From the NCBI GenBank assembly GCA_910579925.1, contig CAJTVY010000025.1, positions 1 through 49,936 of the forward strand: a DNA stretch of 49,936 bases. Reading direction: 5' to 3'. This DNA is from an uncultured Dorea sp. (GTDB lineage Bacteria > Bacillota > Clostridia > Lachnospirales > Lachnospiraceae). A model generated the notes under the pieces. The model had not been told where the DNA came from. It saw nothing but the letters and a program-made list of their open reading frames with translations, and searched no databases. Of this stretch, positions 27,285 through 34,731 are shown piece by piece; position 1 is the first letter of the stretch; every line of letters starts with the position of its first letter. Made by a program: the position numbers and the translations under genes.

Positions 27285-27715
27285 AAAAGAAAGAATTCAA
27301 ACCGAAGATTGTAGCGTTCTGCTGTAACTGGTGCAGTTATGCGGGAGCCGATCTGGCAGGAAGCAGCCGTTTGACCTATCCTGCCGATGTGAAGATTATC
27401 CGTGTGCCGTGTTCCTGCCGTGTGAATCCTATGTTTATCCTGAGAGCATTTGAAAAGGGAGCGGACGGAGTTATCATGTGCGGATGCCATCCGGGAGACT
27501 GCCACTACAGCACAGGCAACTACTATGCAAGAAGGCGTATGACGCTTCTGTTCTCCATGCTGGATTATCTTGGTGTGGAAAACGGGCGTACCCGCGTGGA
27601 GTGGGTGTCTGCGGCGGAGGGTGTGAAGTTCTCCGACACCATGAACAGTTTTGTGGAGAAAATCTATTCTCTCGGCGAGAATGTAAGATTGGGGGATTTG
27701 AGATGCAAGAACTAA
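27275..27715 (+). CDS. flxD: MvhD/FlxD-like iron-sulfur adaptor
   Basis: A 146-residue homologue of the methyl-viologen-reducing hydrogenase delta subunit, which carries a [2Fe-2S] cluster and passes electrons from the donor module into HdrA. Conserved cysteines are visible in FCCNWCSYAGAD, VPCSCRV and CGCHPGDCHY, the expected family pattern. In bacterial flx-hdr clusters the same type of protein is called FlxD and links the NADH-oxidising part to HdrABC. It overlaps hdrA by 10 nt and the next gene by 13 nt, so tight translational coupling and fixed stoichiometry are likely. Confidence 0.9.
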   Translation: MPLEKKEFKPKIVAFCCNWCSYAGADLAGSSRLTYPADVKIIRVPCSCRVNPMFILRAFEKGADGVIMCGCHPGDCHYSTGNYYARRRMTLLFSMLDYLGVENGRTRVEWVSAAEGVKFSDTMNSFVEKIYSLGENVRLGDLRCKN

Positions 27716-28677
27716 TAAACCGTGCAAAAGAGCTGCTGGCAGACGGAACTGTGGCACGGGTTCTCGGCTGGAAGGCCGGAGACTTGCCTTACAATCCGGA
27801 ACCGGCTTATTTCGAGACAGAAGATGAGTTAAAAGATTTTGTTTATAATGGCTTCTGCGGGGCGAATTTAAGCAAATACATGATTGAGGCTTCCAAGATG
27901 GAAGGAAAGACTATGGTCTGCTTAAAGCCCTGCGATACATACAGCTTCAACCAGTTAATCAAAGAACACCGGGTAGACCGAAAGAAGGCTTACATCGTAG
28001 GCGTAGGGTGCAAAGGAAAGCTGGATATTGAAAGAATCAAGAAGCAGGGGATCAAAGGAATCGAGAGCATCGAAGGCGCAGAGATGACGGACGAGGCAGA
28101 TACCTTAACAATCCAGACCATCTATGGGGAAAAGACCATCGCATATGCAGACGCCATGCTGGAGAGATGCCACGTATGTAAAGGAAAAGATCATGTGATT
28201 TTTGACGAGCAGATCGGGGAGTCTAAAGAGACGAAGGACGCAGAGCGTTTTGATGAGGTGGCTAAGATTGAGGCCATGAGTCCTGAGGAGAAGTTTGCAT
28301 TTTTCCAGAGTGAACTGAGCAAATGTATCCGCTGCAATGCCTGCAGAAATGCCTGTCCGGCATGCAGCTGCCGCAAGTGTGTGTTCGACAGCAACAAGTT
28401 CGACAGTTCCCAGAAGGCAAATGTGGACTCCTTTGAGGAGAAGATGTTCCACATTATCCGCGCTTTCCATGTGGCGGGAAGATGTACGGACTGCGGAGAG
28501 TGCAGCCGTGTATGTCCCCAGGGAATTCCCCTTCACCTGTTTAACCGTAAGTTTATTAAGGATATTGACGAACTATACGGGGAGTACCAGGCAGGGGCAG
28601 ATACTGATTCAACAGCACCGCTTACCGACTATACGTTTGAGGACGCGGAACCAAGTATTGTAGGAAAGAGGGGATAA
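27703..28677 (+). CDS. FrhB/FlxC-like iron-sulfur flavoprotein subunit
   Basis: A 324-residue protein combining an FrhB-like region (residues 1 to about 200, including CLKPCDTYSFNQLIKEHR and VGVGCKGKLDIERIK) with a C-terminal Cys-rich part. The latter holds CIRCNACRNACPACSCRKC and CTDCGECSRVCPQG, that is two cubane clusters plus extra cysteines. I start at 27703 (MQELINRAKELL), since the upstream in-frame stretch is read from flxD sequence in another frame. Such proteins occur as FlxC or FlxB in FlxABCD-HdrABC clusters and as subunits of sulfhydrogenase-like enzymes. It overlaps flxD and is 3 nt from the next gene. Exact letter assignment is tentative. Confidence 0.8.
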   Translation: MQELINRAKELLADGTVARVLGWKAGDLPYNPEPAYFETEDELKDFVYNGFCGANLSKYMIEASKMEGKTMVCLKPCDTYSFNQLIKEHRVDRKKAYIVGVGCKGKLDIERIKKQGIKGIESIEGAEMTDEADTLTIQTIYGEKTIAYADAMLERCHVCKGKDHVIFDEQIGESKETKDAERFDEVAKIEAMSPEEKFAFFQSELSKCIRCNACRNACPACSCRKCVFDSNKFDSSQKANVDSFEEKMFHIIRAFHVAGRCTDCGECSRVCPQGIPLHLFNRKFIKDIDELYGEYQAGADTDSTAPLTDYTFEDAEPSIVGKRG

Positions 28678-28680
28678 TGT

Positions 28681-29718
28681 ATGTATAAGATAGCCAAAGA
28701 AAATCTTTCCGCATTATTCCAGTTAATCGCGGAGAAACAGGAACTGTATCTTCCGGTAAAGACGGCGGGGCAGACCAACTTCGGAGCGTGGAGCAAAGAC
28801 GCAGAAGTAGACCTTGACACCTTAAAGACCGTAAAATCGGCAAAGGACGCATTTTTCCCGCAGAGCGAGGGGCTTTATACGGTTAAAAAAGAAGGAAAGA
28901 AGATGTCCATAAAGCCAGAGACCTTAAAGGAGCAGGATTTCGTGGTATTCGGAATGAAAGCCTGCGACGTGAAGGGTATGGAGGTACTGGACAATGTATT
29001 CTTATCCGATCCCATCGACACCTTCTATGCGGCGAGAAGGGATCACGGAACAATTGTAGCCATGGCCTGCCATGAGCCGGAGGAAACCTGTTTCTGTAAG
29101 GTGTTCGGCGTGGATGCAGCCAGCCCGGCTTCTGATGTAGCGGTATGGACCGTAGGAGAAGACCTCTGCTGGATGGCGCTGACAGAAAAGGGCGAGGCGC
29201 TGACAGAAGCGGTGAAAGAACTGCTTACAGAGGACGGGGCAATGGATGCGGCGGTAGAAGCAGAGAAGGAAAAGATTCATAAGATTGTGGAGAAGCTGCC
29301 CTATATGAACCTTTCCCTGGAAGGATGGAACGGAGACGCCCTTTCCGAGAAATTCGATTCTCCAGTCTGGGAAGACTTATACAAGCCATGTCTGGCATGC
29401 GGCACCTGTACCTTTGTGTGCCCAACCTGCCAGTGTTATGATATCAAGGATTATACGGCAGGGGACAGTGTATCACGTTACAGATGCTGGGATTCCTGTA
29501 TGTACTCCGACTTTACGATGATGGCTCACGGCAACAACCGTACCAGCCAGATGCAGCGGTTCCGTCAGAGGTTCATGCACAAACTGGTGTACTATCCGGC
29601 AAATAACGACGGAATGTACTCCTGTGTGGGCTGCGGACGTTGTGTGGAGAAGTGCCCTCAGGCGCTTAATATCGTGAAGGTAGTGAAAGCATTTCAGAAC
29701 CAGGGAGGTGAAAAATAA
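28681..29718 (+). CDS. FlxB-like 4Fe-4S protein (sulfhydrogenase beta type)
   Basis: A 345-residue electron-transfer subunit related to the beta subunit of archaeal sulfhydrogenases. The N-terminal half (QTNFGAWSKDAEVDLDTLKT, DFVVFGMKACDVKGMEVLDNVF, MACHEPEETCFCKVFG) is typical of that family. The C-terminal half carries CLACGTCTFVCPTCQCYDI and CVGCGRCVEKCPQALNI, two [4Fe-4S] sites, with the conserved YRCWDSCMYSDFT block between. It would wire the NAD(P)H-oxidising flavin of the next gene's product to the rest of the complex. The stop overlaps the next start (TAATG). Confidence 0.85.
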   Translation: MYKIAKENLSALFQLIAEKQELYLPVKTAGQTNFGAWSKDAEVDLDTLKTVKSAKDAFFPQSEGLYTVKKEGKKMSIKPETLKEQDFVVFGMKACDVKGMEVLDNVFLSDPIDTFYAARRDHGTIVAMACHEPEETCFCKVFGVDAASPASDVAVWTVGEDLCWMALTEKGEALTEAVKELLTEDGAMDAAVEAEKEKIHKIVEKLPYMNLSLEGWNGDALSEKFDSPVWEDLYKPCLACGTCTFVCPTCQCYDIKDYTAGDSVSRYRCWDSCMYSDFTMMAHGNNRTSQMQRFRQRFMHKLVYYPANNDGMYSCVGCGRCVEKCPQALNIVKVVKAFQNQGGEK

Positions 29719-30572
29719 TGGGTGAATGTACATGTCATAAGAATTATACATTGGATACCCTGATTCCCCAGGTGGGTGTGATCACGGATATCCGTCAGGA
29801 GACGCCGGATGTAAAAACGTTCCGTGTAAATGCGCCGGAGGGCGGCAAGCTTTTTGAGCATATGCCGGGACAGTGCGCTATGGTCTGTGCTCCTGGAATC
29901 AGCGAGGGTATGTTTTCCATTACTTCTTCTCCTACGAATAAGGAATACCAGGAGTTCAGCATTAAGCAGTGCGGGATTCTGACAGACTATCTCCACAGCC
30001 TGGAGGTAGGAGATGAGATTACGGTCCGCGGTCCCTATGGAAATTCCTTTCCGGTAGAGACGGAACTTAAGGGGAAGAACCTTCTGTTTATTGCAGGAGG
30101 TATCGGACTTGCGCCACTTCGTTCTGTGATTAATTATGTGCTGGATAACCGTGAGAATTACGGGACAGTGGATATTGTCTACGGTTCCCGTTCTGCGGAT
30201 GACCTGGTGCAGCTTAAGGAGATCCAGGAAGTCTGGATGAAGGCAGAGGGTGTGAACGTGTATCTGACCATTGACAGAGAGCAGGAAGGCTGGGACGGAC
30301 ATGTGGGATTTGTTCCCAACTATGTGAAAGAACTGGGCTTTGATACGGACAGGACGGCATTGGTCTGTGGCCCTCCGATTATGATTAAGTTTGTACTTGC
30401 GGGACTGAAGGAGCTTGGATTTACGACGGAACAGGTTTATACCACATTAGAGCTGCGTATGAAGTGCGGGGTCGGCAAATGCGGACGGTGTAATATCGGC
30501 TCGAAATATGTATGCAAGGACGGTCCGGTGTTCCGGTATGATGAAATTGACGAACTCCCCAATGAATATTAA
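29718..30572 (+). CDS. flxA: FlxA-like NAD(P)H-binding flavin oxidoreductase
   Basis: The probable NAD(P)H entry subunit of the Flx module. The 284 residues form a ferredoxin-NADP reductase-like fold: a flavin-binding barrel (MPGQCAMVC, MFSITSSPTNKEYQEFSI), the nucleotide loop FIAGGIGLAPLRSVI, GSRSADDLVQLKEI and VCGPPIMIKFV. A C-terminal [2Fe-2S] motif CGVGKCGRCNIGSKYVC follows, as in dihydroorotate dehydrogenase electron-transfer subunits and sulfhydrogenase gamma subunits. NADH is the likely donor by analogy with described FlxABCD-HdrABC complexes; NADPH is not excluded. It ends the Hdr-Flx module and is followed by a structured 207-nt gap. Confidence 0.88.
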   Translation: MGECTCHKNYTLDTLIPQVGVITDIRQETPDVKTFRVNAPEGGKLFEHMPGQCAMVCAPGISEGMFSITSSPTNKEYQEFSIKQCGILTDYLHSLEVGDEITVRGPYGNSFPVETELKGKNLLFIAGGIGLAPLRSVINYVLDNRENYGTVDIVYGSRSADDLVQLKEIQEVWMKAEGVNVYLTIDREQEGWDGHVGFVPNYVKELGFDTDRTALVCGPPIMIKFVLAGLKELGFTTEQVYTTLELRMKCGVGKCGRCNIGSKYVCKDGPVFRYDEIDELPNEY

Positions 30573-30583
30573 AGGTTCGCCAG

Positions 30584-30739
30584 TTTAGCCATGCAGGGAT
30601 ATATATGCAGGGTTCGTGTATGCCTGCATACTAAGAACCATGAATATATATCCGGGAATGGGCAAAACGCCCATTCGGCGAAAAACGCAGCAACACAACG
30701 TTGCGAAGAAGCTGCGAAGCAGCGGTTTTTAGCCATGCA
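30584..30739. repeat. Structured intra-operon element with direct repeats
   Basis: Between flxA and the fumarate-reductase genes. Identical TTTAGCCATGCA copies (30584-30595 and 30728-30739) flank a region made almost wholly of hairpins. These are GGATATATAT (30597-30606)/ATATATATCC (30644-30653) enclosing GGTTC...GAACC and GTATGC/GCATAC, then AATGGGC/GCCCATT, GCAAC/GTTGC and GCTGC/GCAGC. It could be a small inserted repeat, an RNA-processing site or an attenuator setting module stoichiometry. Confidence 0.7.
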
Positions 30740-30779
30740 TGGCAAATAGCCATTAACATATAGAAAGGATACGAATAAC

Positions 30780-31454
30780 ATGGAAAATATGGTAAATGTA
30801 TATTTTAGCGGTAAGCGTTACAGTGTTCCGGCAGACCTTACAATCATGACCGCCATGGAATACGCCGGCTATACATGGAAAAGAGGATGCGGCTGCCGTC
30901 ATGGTTTCTGCGGAGCCTGTGCAACCGTATACCGTATCAAGGGAAAAAATGAATTAAAGACCTGTCTTGCCTGCCAGACACAGGTGGAAGAGGGCATGTA
31001 TGTGGCGAGTATTCCATTTTTCCCGACAGATAAGAGAACCTATGAGATTGAAGATATCAAGCCCACCCAGCAGATCATGATGGAACTCTATCCAGAGATC
31101 TATAGCTGTATCGGATGTAATGCCTGCACAAAGGCATGTACTCAGGATCTGAATGTGATGCAGTACATTGCATATGCGCAGAGAGGCGAGTTCGAGAAGT
31201 GTGCGGAGGAATCCTTTGACTGTATCGGCTGCGGCTGCTGTACCGTAAGATGTCCGGCAGGTATCTCACATCCCCATGTAGGAGTTCTGGCAAGGAGGCT
31301 TACAGGAAAATACATTGCACCTAAGACGGAGCATCTTGCAGACCGTGTAGAAGAGATTAACAAAGGTGAGTATGATGAACTGATTGAGCAGATCATGCAG
31401 AAACCGATCACAGAGATGCAGGAACTTTATAATACCAGAGAGATTGAGAAGTAA
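30780..31454 (+). CDS. Fumarate-reductase-like iron-sulfur subunit
   Basis: A 224-residue soluble protein with an N-terminal plant-type [2Fe-2S] domain (Cys37, 39, 44 and 47 in CGCRHGFCGAC, then Cys62 and 65) and two [4Fe-4S] motifs (CIGCNACTKAC from Cys110, CIGCGCCTVRC from Cys148). This differs from classical SdhB/FrdB, which has [2Fe-2S], [4Fe-4S] and [3Fe-4S] centres. It also differs from methanogen TfrB because no CCG domain is fused, so HdrB would have to supply it. It lies 14 nt before the flavoprotein gene and must pair with it. No membrane-anchor gene is nearby, implying a cytosolic enzyme fed by the Hdr-Flx complex. Confidence 0.8.
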   Translation: MENMVNVYFSGKRYSVPADLTIMTAMEYAGYTWKRGCGCRHGFCGACATVYRIKGKNELKTCLACQTQVEEGMYVASIPFFPTDKRTYEIEDIKPTQQIMMELYPEIYSCIGCNACTKACTQDLNVMQYIAYAQRGEFEKCAEESFDCIGCGCCTVRCPAGISHPHVGVLARRLTGKYIAPKTEHLADRVEEINKGEYDELIEQIMQKPITEMQELYNTREIEK

Positions 31455-31468
31455 GGGAGGGCGTAAAT

Positions 31469-33079
31469 ATGTATACACCATATCCAGAGAATATGATGGA
31501 ATCCATCAAAAAGGTAGAGGCTACAAGAGAAAAACGTATGTCTACAGAACCTAGACGTCTGACTGCTGATGAAAAAGATGCCCTCCTGAAGGAATTCCAT
31601 CCAGATTATAATCCGGAAGCATTTGCGGAAATCAAAGTAGGGGCGAACAAAGGACAGAAAGCGCCTTTAGAGCTTACGAAAATGCTCCACTCCACAAGCC
31701 GTATCGCAAAGGAAGAGATTGATATCACGAAAATTGATTACGACGTAGACGTACTTGTCATTGGCGGCGGCGGAGCCGGTTCCTCCTGTGCCATCGAAGC
31801 CCACAATGCAGGCGCAGATGTGATGATTGTAACGAAACTGCGTATCGGTGATGCCAATACCATGATGGCGGAAGGCGGTATCCAGGCGGCAGATAAGGAG
31901 AATGATTCTCCGGTACAGCATTATCTGGACTGCTTTGGCGGCGGACATTTTGCTGCAAGACCGGAACTGGTCAAACGTCTTGTTATGGAAGCTCCTGATG
32001 CGATCAAATGGCTGAACGAGCTTGGGGTTATGTTTGACAAAGATGGAGACGGACGTATGGTAACCACCCACGGCGGCGGTACATCCAGAAAGAGAATGCA
32101 TGCATGTAAGGATTACTCTGGTGCGGAGATCATGCGTACCCTTCGGGACGAGGTATTGAACCGTCAGATTCCGGTGGTAGAATTTACCTCCGCAGTAGAG
32201 ATTATTAAAGACGAGAAGGGCCAGGCCGCAGGCGCCATTCTTCTCAATATGGAGACCGGAGATTATTCTGTTGCAAGAGCAAAGACGGTTGTGATCGCAA
32301 CAGGAGGCGCCGGAAGAATGCATTATCAGGGCTTCCCCACTTCCAACCATTACGGGGCAACGGCAGACGGACTGGTGCTTGGATACAGGGCGGGAGTACC
32401 CCTTCTTTACCAGGATTCCATTCAGTACCATCCGACAGGCGTGGCGCATCCGGTACAGATCCGCGGCGCCCTTGTGACAGAGAAGGTTCGTTCTGTGGGT
32501 GCGCAGCTCGTCAATGCTGAGGGCGAAGCATATATTCACCCTCTGGAAACCCGTGATGTGAATGCCTCCGGCGTTATCCGCGAGTGCAGGGAAGGCCGCG
32601 GCGTAGAGGCGCCCGGCGGACAGAAGGGCGTGTGGCTTGATACGCCGATGATTGAACTCCTTGGCGGAGAGGGAACCATTGAGAAGAGAATCCCGGCAAT
32701 GTTCCGTATGTACATGAATTATGGGATTGATATGAGAAAAGTTCCGATTCTGATTTATCCGACGCTGCATTACCAGAACGGCGGACTTGAGATTGACGGA
32801 GAAGGCTTCACAAAGACCATCCCGAACCTTCTGGCGGCAGGAGAGGCGGCAGGCGGTATTCACGGAAGAAACCGTCTGATGGGCAATTCCCTTCTTGACG
32901 TTATCGTATTTGGACGCAATGCCGGTAAGAAAGCGGCGGCGAAAGCAAAAGAGGTAGAGCTTGGTACGATGAATATCGACCATGTGGCGGCTTATGAAGA
33001 GGAACTTAAGAGTGCAGACGCAGCTTCCGGTGAAGTGTCGCCGCTGCTGCTGCCAAAATATGCGCGGCATGAGAGATAG
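31469..33079 (+). CDS. Fumarate-reductase-type flavoprotein subunit
   Basis: A 536-residue catalytic subunit of the succinate dehydrogenase/fumarate reductase family. The FAD loop IGGGGAGSS is at residues 98-106, preceded by an unusual N-terminal extension of about 88 residues. Substrate and FAD-site blocks are present: QYHPTGVAHP, LVTEKVRSVGAQL, LHYQNGG and GEAAGGIHGRNRLMGNSLLD. The His that binds FAD covalently in SdhA/FrdA is replaced by Asn130 (GDANTMMAEGG), so FAD is probably non-covalent. The start follows AGGGAGGGCGTAA. Genomic position beside fumarase and MDH points to fumarate reduction to succinate; another C4 or enoate substrate is possible. Confidence 0.82.
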   Translation: MYTPYPENMMESIKKVEATREKRMSTEPRRLTADEKDALLKEFHPDYNPEAFAEIKVGANKGQKAPLELTKMLHSTSRIAKEEIDITKIDYDVDVLVIGGGGAGSSCAIEAHNAGADVMIVTKLRIGDANTMMAEGGIQAADKENDSPVQHYLDCFGGGHFAARPELVKRLVMEAPDAIKWLNELGVMFDKDGDGRMVTTHGGGTSRKRMHACKDYSGAEIMRTLRDEVLNRQIPVVEFTSAVEIIKDEKGQAAGAILLNMETGDYSVARAKTVVIATGGAGRMHYQGFPTSNHYGATADGLVLGYRAGVPLLYQDSIQYHPTGVAHPVQIRGALVTEKVRSVGAQLVNAEGEAYIHPLETRDVNASGVIRECREGRGVEAPGGQKGVWLDTPMIELLGGEGTIEKRIPAMFRMYMNYGIDMRKVPILIYPTLHYQNGGLEIDGEGFTKTIPNLLAAGEAAGGIHGRNRLMGNSLLDVIVFGRNAGKKAAAKAKEVELGTMNIDHVAAYEEELKSADAASGEVSPLLLPKYARHER

Positions 33080-33131
33080 TGCCGTGCGTCGCCCCGCAAG
33101 GGATCCATAATTATAAAAAGGAGACAAGATT

Positions 33132-33974
33132 ATGCGTGAGATAGAAGTAAGCAAGATTACGGATGTCGTAGAAAAGCTGTGTATCGAAGCAAATAATCAT
33201 CTTCCGGAGGACGTAAAGTGTGCGATTAAAGATTGCCGTGCGTGTGAGGATGGTGAGATTGCAAAGGGGGTTCTGGATAATATTATCGAGAACTTCGAGA
33301 TTGCGGATAATGAGTGCGTACCGATCTGCCAGGATACAGGTATGGCATGCGTATTCCTTGAGATTGGCCAGGACGTACATCTGACTGGCGGCAATCTTGC
33401 GGACGCTGTGGACGAAGGCGTGCGCCGTGGTTATGATAAGGGATACCTTCGCAAATCCGTTGTCAAAGACCCGGTACGCCGCGGTAACACCGGGGACAAT
33501 ACGCCTGCAATGCTCTATACGGAAATCGTTCCGGGCGAACAGATCAAGGTTACGGTAGGTCCCAAAGGATTTGGCAGCGAGAACATGAGCCAGATTCGTA
33601 TGTTCAAACCATCCCATGGGTTACAGGGAATCAAAGATTTCATCCTGGAAGTAGTAGAGACGGCCGGGCCGAATCCATGCCCGCCTATGGTGGTAGGCGT
33701 CGGAATCGGAGGAACCTTTGATAAGGCGGCCCTTCTTGCGAAGAAAGCGCTGATGCGCCCCATTGATTCTTCTAATCCGGATGCATTCTATGCAGATCTC
33801 GAAAAAGAGATGTTAGAGAAGATTAACAGGCTTGGAATCGGACCACAGGGATTTGGAGGAAAGACTACGGCTATCGGATTAAATATTGAGACTCTTCCGA
33901 CCCATATCGCAGGCATGCCATGTGCAGTCAATATTAACTGCCATGTTACACGCCATAAAACGGAGGTGATTTAG
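33132..33974 (+). CDS. fumA: Fumarate hydratase class I, alpha subunit
   Basis: The [4Fe-4S]-dependent subunit of two-subunit fumarase, interconverting malate and fumarate. The 280 residues contain CQDTGMACVF and the glycine/metal segments GFGSENMSQIRMF, NPCPPMVVGVGIGGTFDKAA and FGGKTTAIG, ending NCHVTRHKTEVI. The cluster cysteines are in CQDTG, NPCPP and the C-terminal part. The start follows AAAAGGAGACAAGATT. The beta-subunit gene begins immediately after the stop. A tartrate dehydratase cannot be fully excluded by sequence, but the C4-acid context favours fumarase. Confidence 0.93.
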   Translation: MREIEVSKITDVVEKLCIEANNHLPEDVKCAIKDCRACEDGEIAKGVLDNIIENFEIADNECVPICQDTGMACVFLEIGQDVHLTGGNLADAVDEGVRRGYDKGYLRKSVVKDPVRRGNTGDNTPAMLYTEIVPGEQIKVTVGPKGFGSENMSQIRMFKPSHGLQGIKDFILEVVETAGPNPCPPMVVGVGIGGTFDKAALLAKKALMRPIDSSNPDAFYADLEKEMLEKINRLGIGPQGFGGKTTAIGLNIETLPTHIAGMPCAVNINCHVTRHKTEVI

Positions 33975-34538
33975 ATGGCGGCAAAGAAGATTACATTACC
34001 ATTGACAGAAGAACTTGCAAAGACACTGCATGCAGGGGACAGCGTACTTGTGACCGGAACCATCTATACTTCCCGCGACGCAGGACACAAGCGGATGTGC
34101 GAGGCGCTTGCCAGGGGGGAGAAGATACCTTTTGACCCGACGGACGCTACCATCTATTATGTGGGACCGACCCCGGCGAAACCAGGACAGGTTATCGGTT
34201 CTGCGGGACCCACCACCAGCGGGCGTATGGACGCATATGCGCCGACCATGATGTCTGTGGGCGCAAGAGGTATGATTGGGAAGGGCGCGCGTCTTCCGGA
34301 AGTTATCGATGCGATGAAGAAATATTCTGGTGTGTACTTCGGAGCCATCGGCGGGGCAGGAGCCCTTCTTGCAAAATGTATCAAGAAGGCAGAACTGATT
34401 GCCTATGAAGACCTGGGGGCAGAGGCGCTTAGAAAGCTGTATGTGGAGGATATGCCGTTAGTTGTCATCATTGACAGCGAGGGAAATAATCTGTATGAGA
34501 GCGGACGGGCTGCTTACTTAAAGGAACACGAGGCATAA
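33975..34538 (+). CDS. fumB: Fumarate hydratase class I, beta subunit
   Basis: The 187-residue partner of the alpha subunit that completes the active site. Family features are LTEELAKTLHAGDSVLVTG and YTSRDAGHKRMCEALARGE, followed by YYVGPTPAKPGQVIGSAGPTTSGRMD and YFGAIGGAGALLAKCIK. The length is normal. Its ATG follows the fumA stop with no gap; the ribosome site GGAGGTG is inside the end of fumA. Both subunits are therefore coupled. A structured 193-nt gap then precedes the exporter gene. Confidence 0.93.
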   Translation: MAAKKITLPLTEELAKTLHAGDSVLVTGTIYTSRDAGHKRMCEALARGEKIPFDPTDATIYYVGPTPAKPGQVIGSAGPTTSGRMDAYAPTMMSVGARGMIGKGARLPEVIDAMKKYSGVYFGAIGGAGALLAKCIKKAELIAYEDLGAEALRKLYVEDMPLVVIIDSEGNNLYESGRAAYLKEHEA

Positions 34539-34578
34539 GTCAGGTATAAGTTTCTGATCTTTATAAATTGATTGATAT

Positions 34579-34651
34579 CTGAGCCATTGCAGTGCGCATG
34601 AAAGGATGAACGGGCGGTTTCGGACTGCCGGTCAACGCTGCAATGGCTCAG
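34579..34651. repeat. 14-bp perfect inverted repeat between fumB and exporter
   Basis: CTGAGCCATTGCAG (34579-34592) and CTGCAATGGCTCAG (34638-34651) are perfect reverse complements, with an inner CGGGCGGT...ACTGCCGG hairpin. There is no T-run, so it is a poor intrinsic terminator. It is more likely an RNA-stability or attenuation structure, or a palindromic repeat. Confidence 0.7.
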
Positions 34652-34731
34652 ACGTCGAATGTAACAGGGCGGCCAGCCTGAACTGTTAAGAATCAGAAAC
34701 GATGTACGATTATAGAAGGGAGTCAGATGAC

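Noticed and set aside
31667..33154. 495-codon antisense frame over the fumarate-reductase flavoprotein
   Set aside because: Shadow of a clearly real gene with intact FAD and substrate motifs; the antisense product resembles no family.
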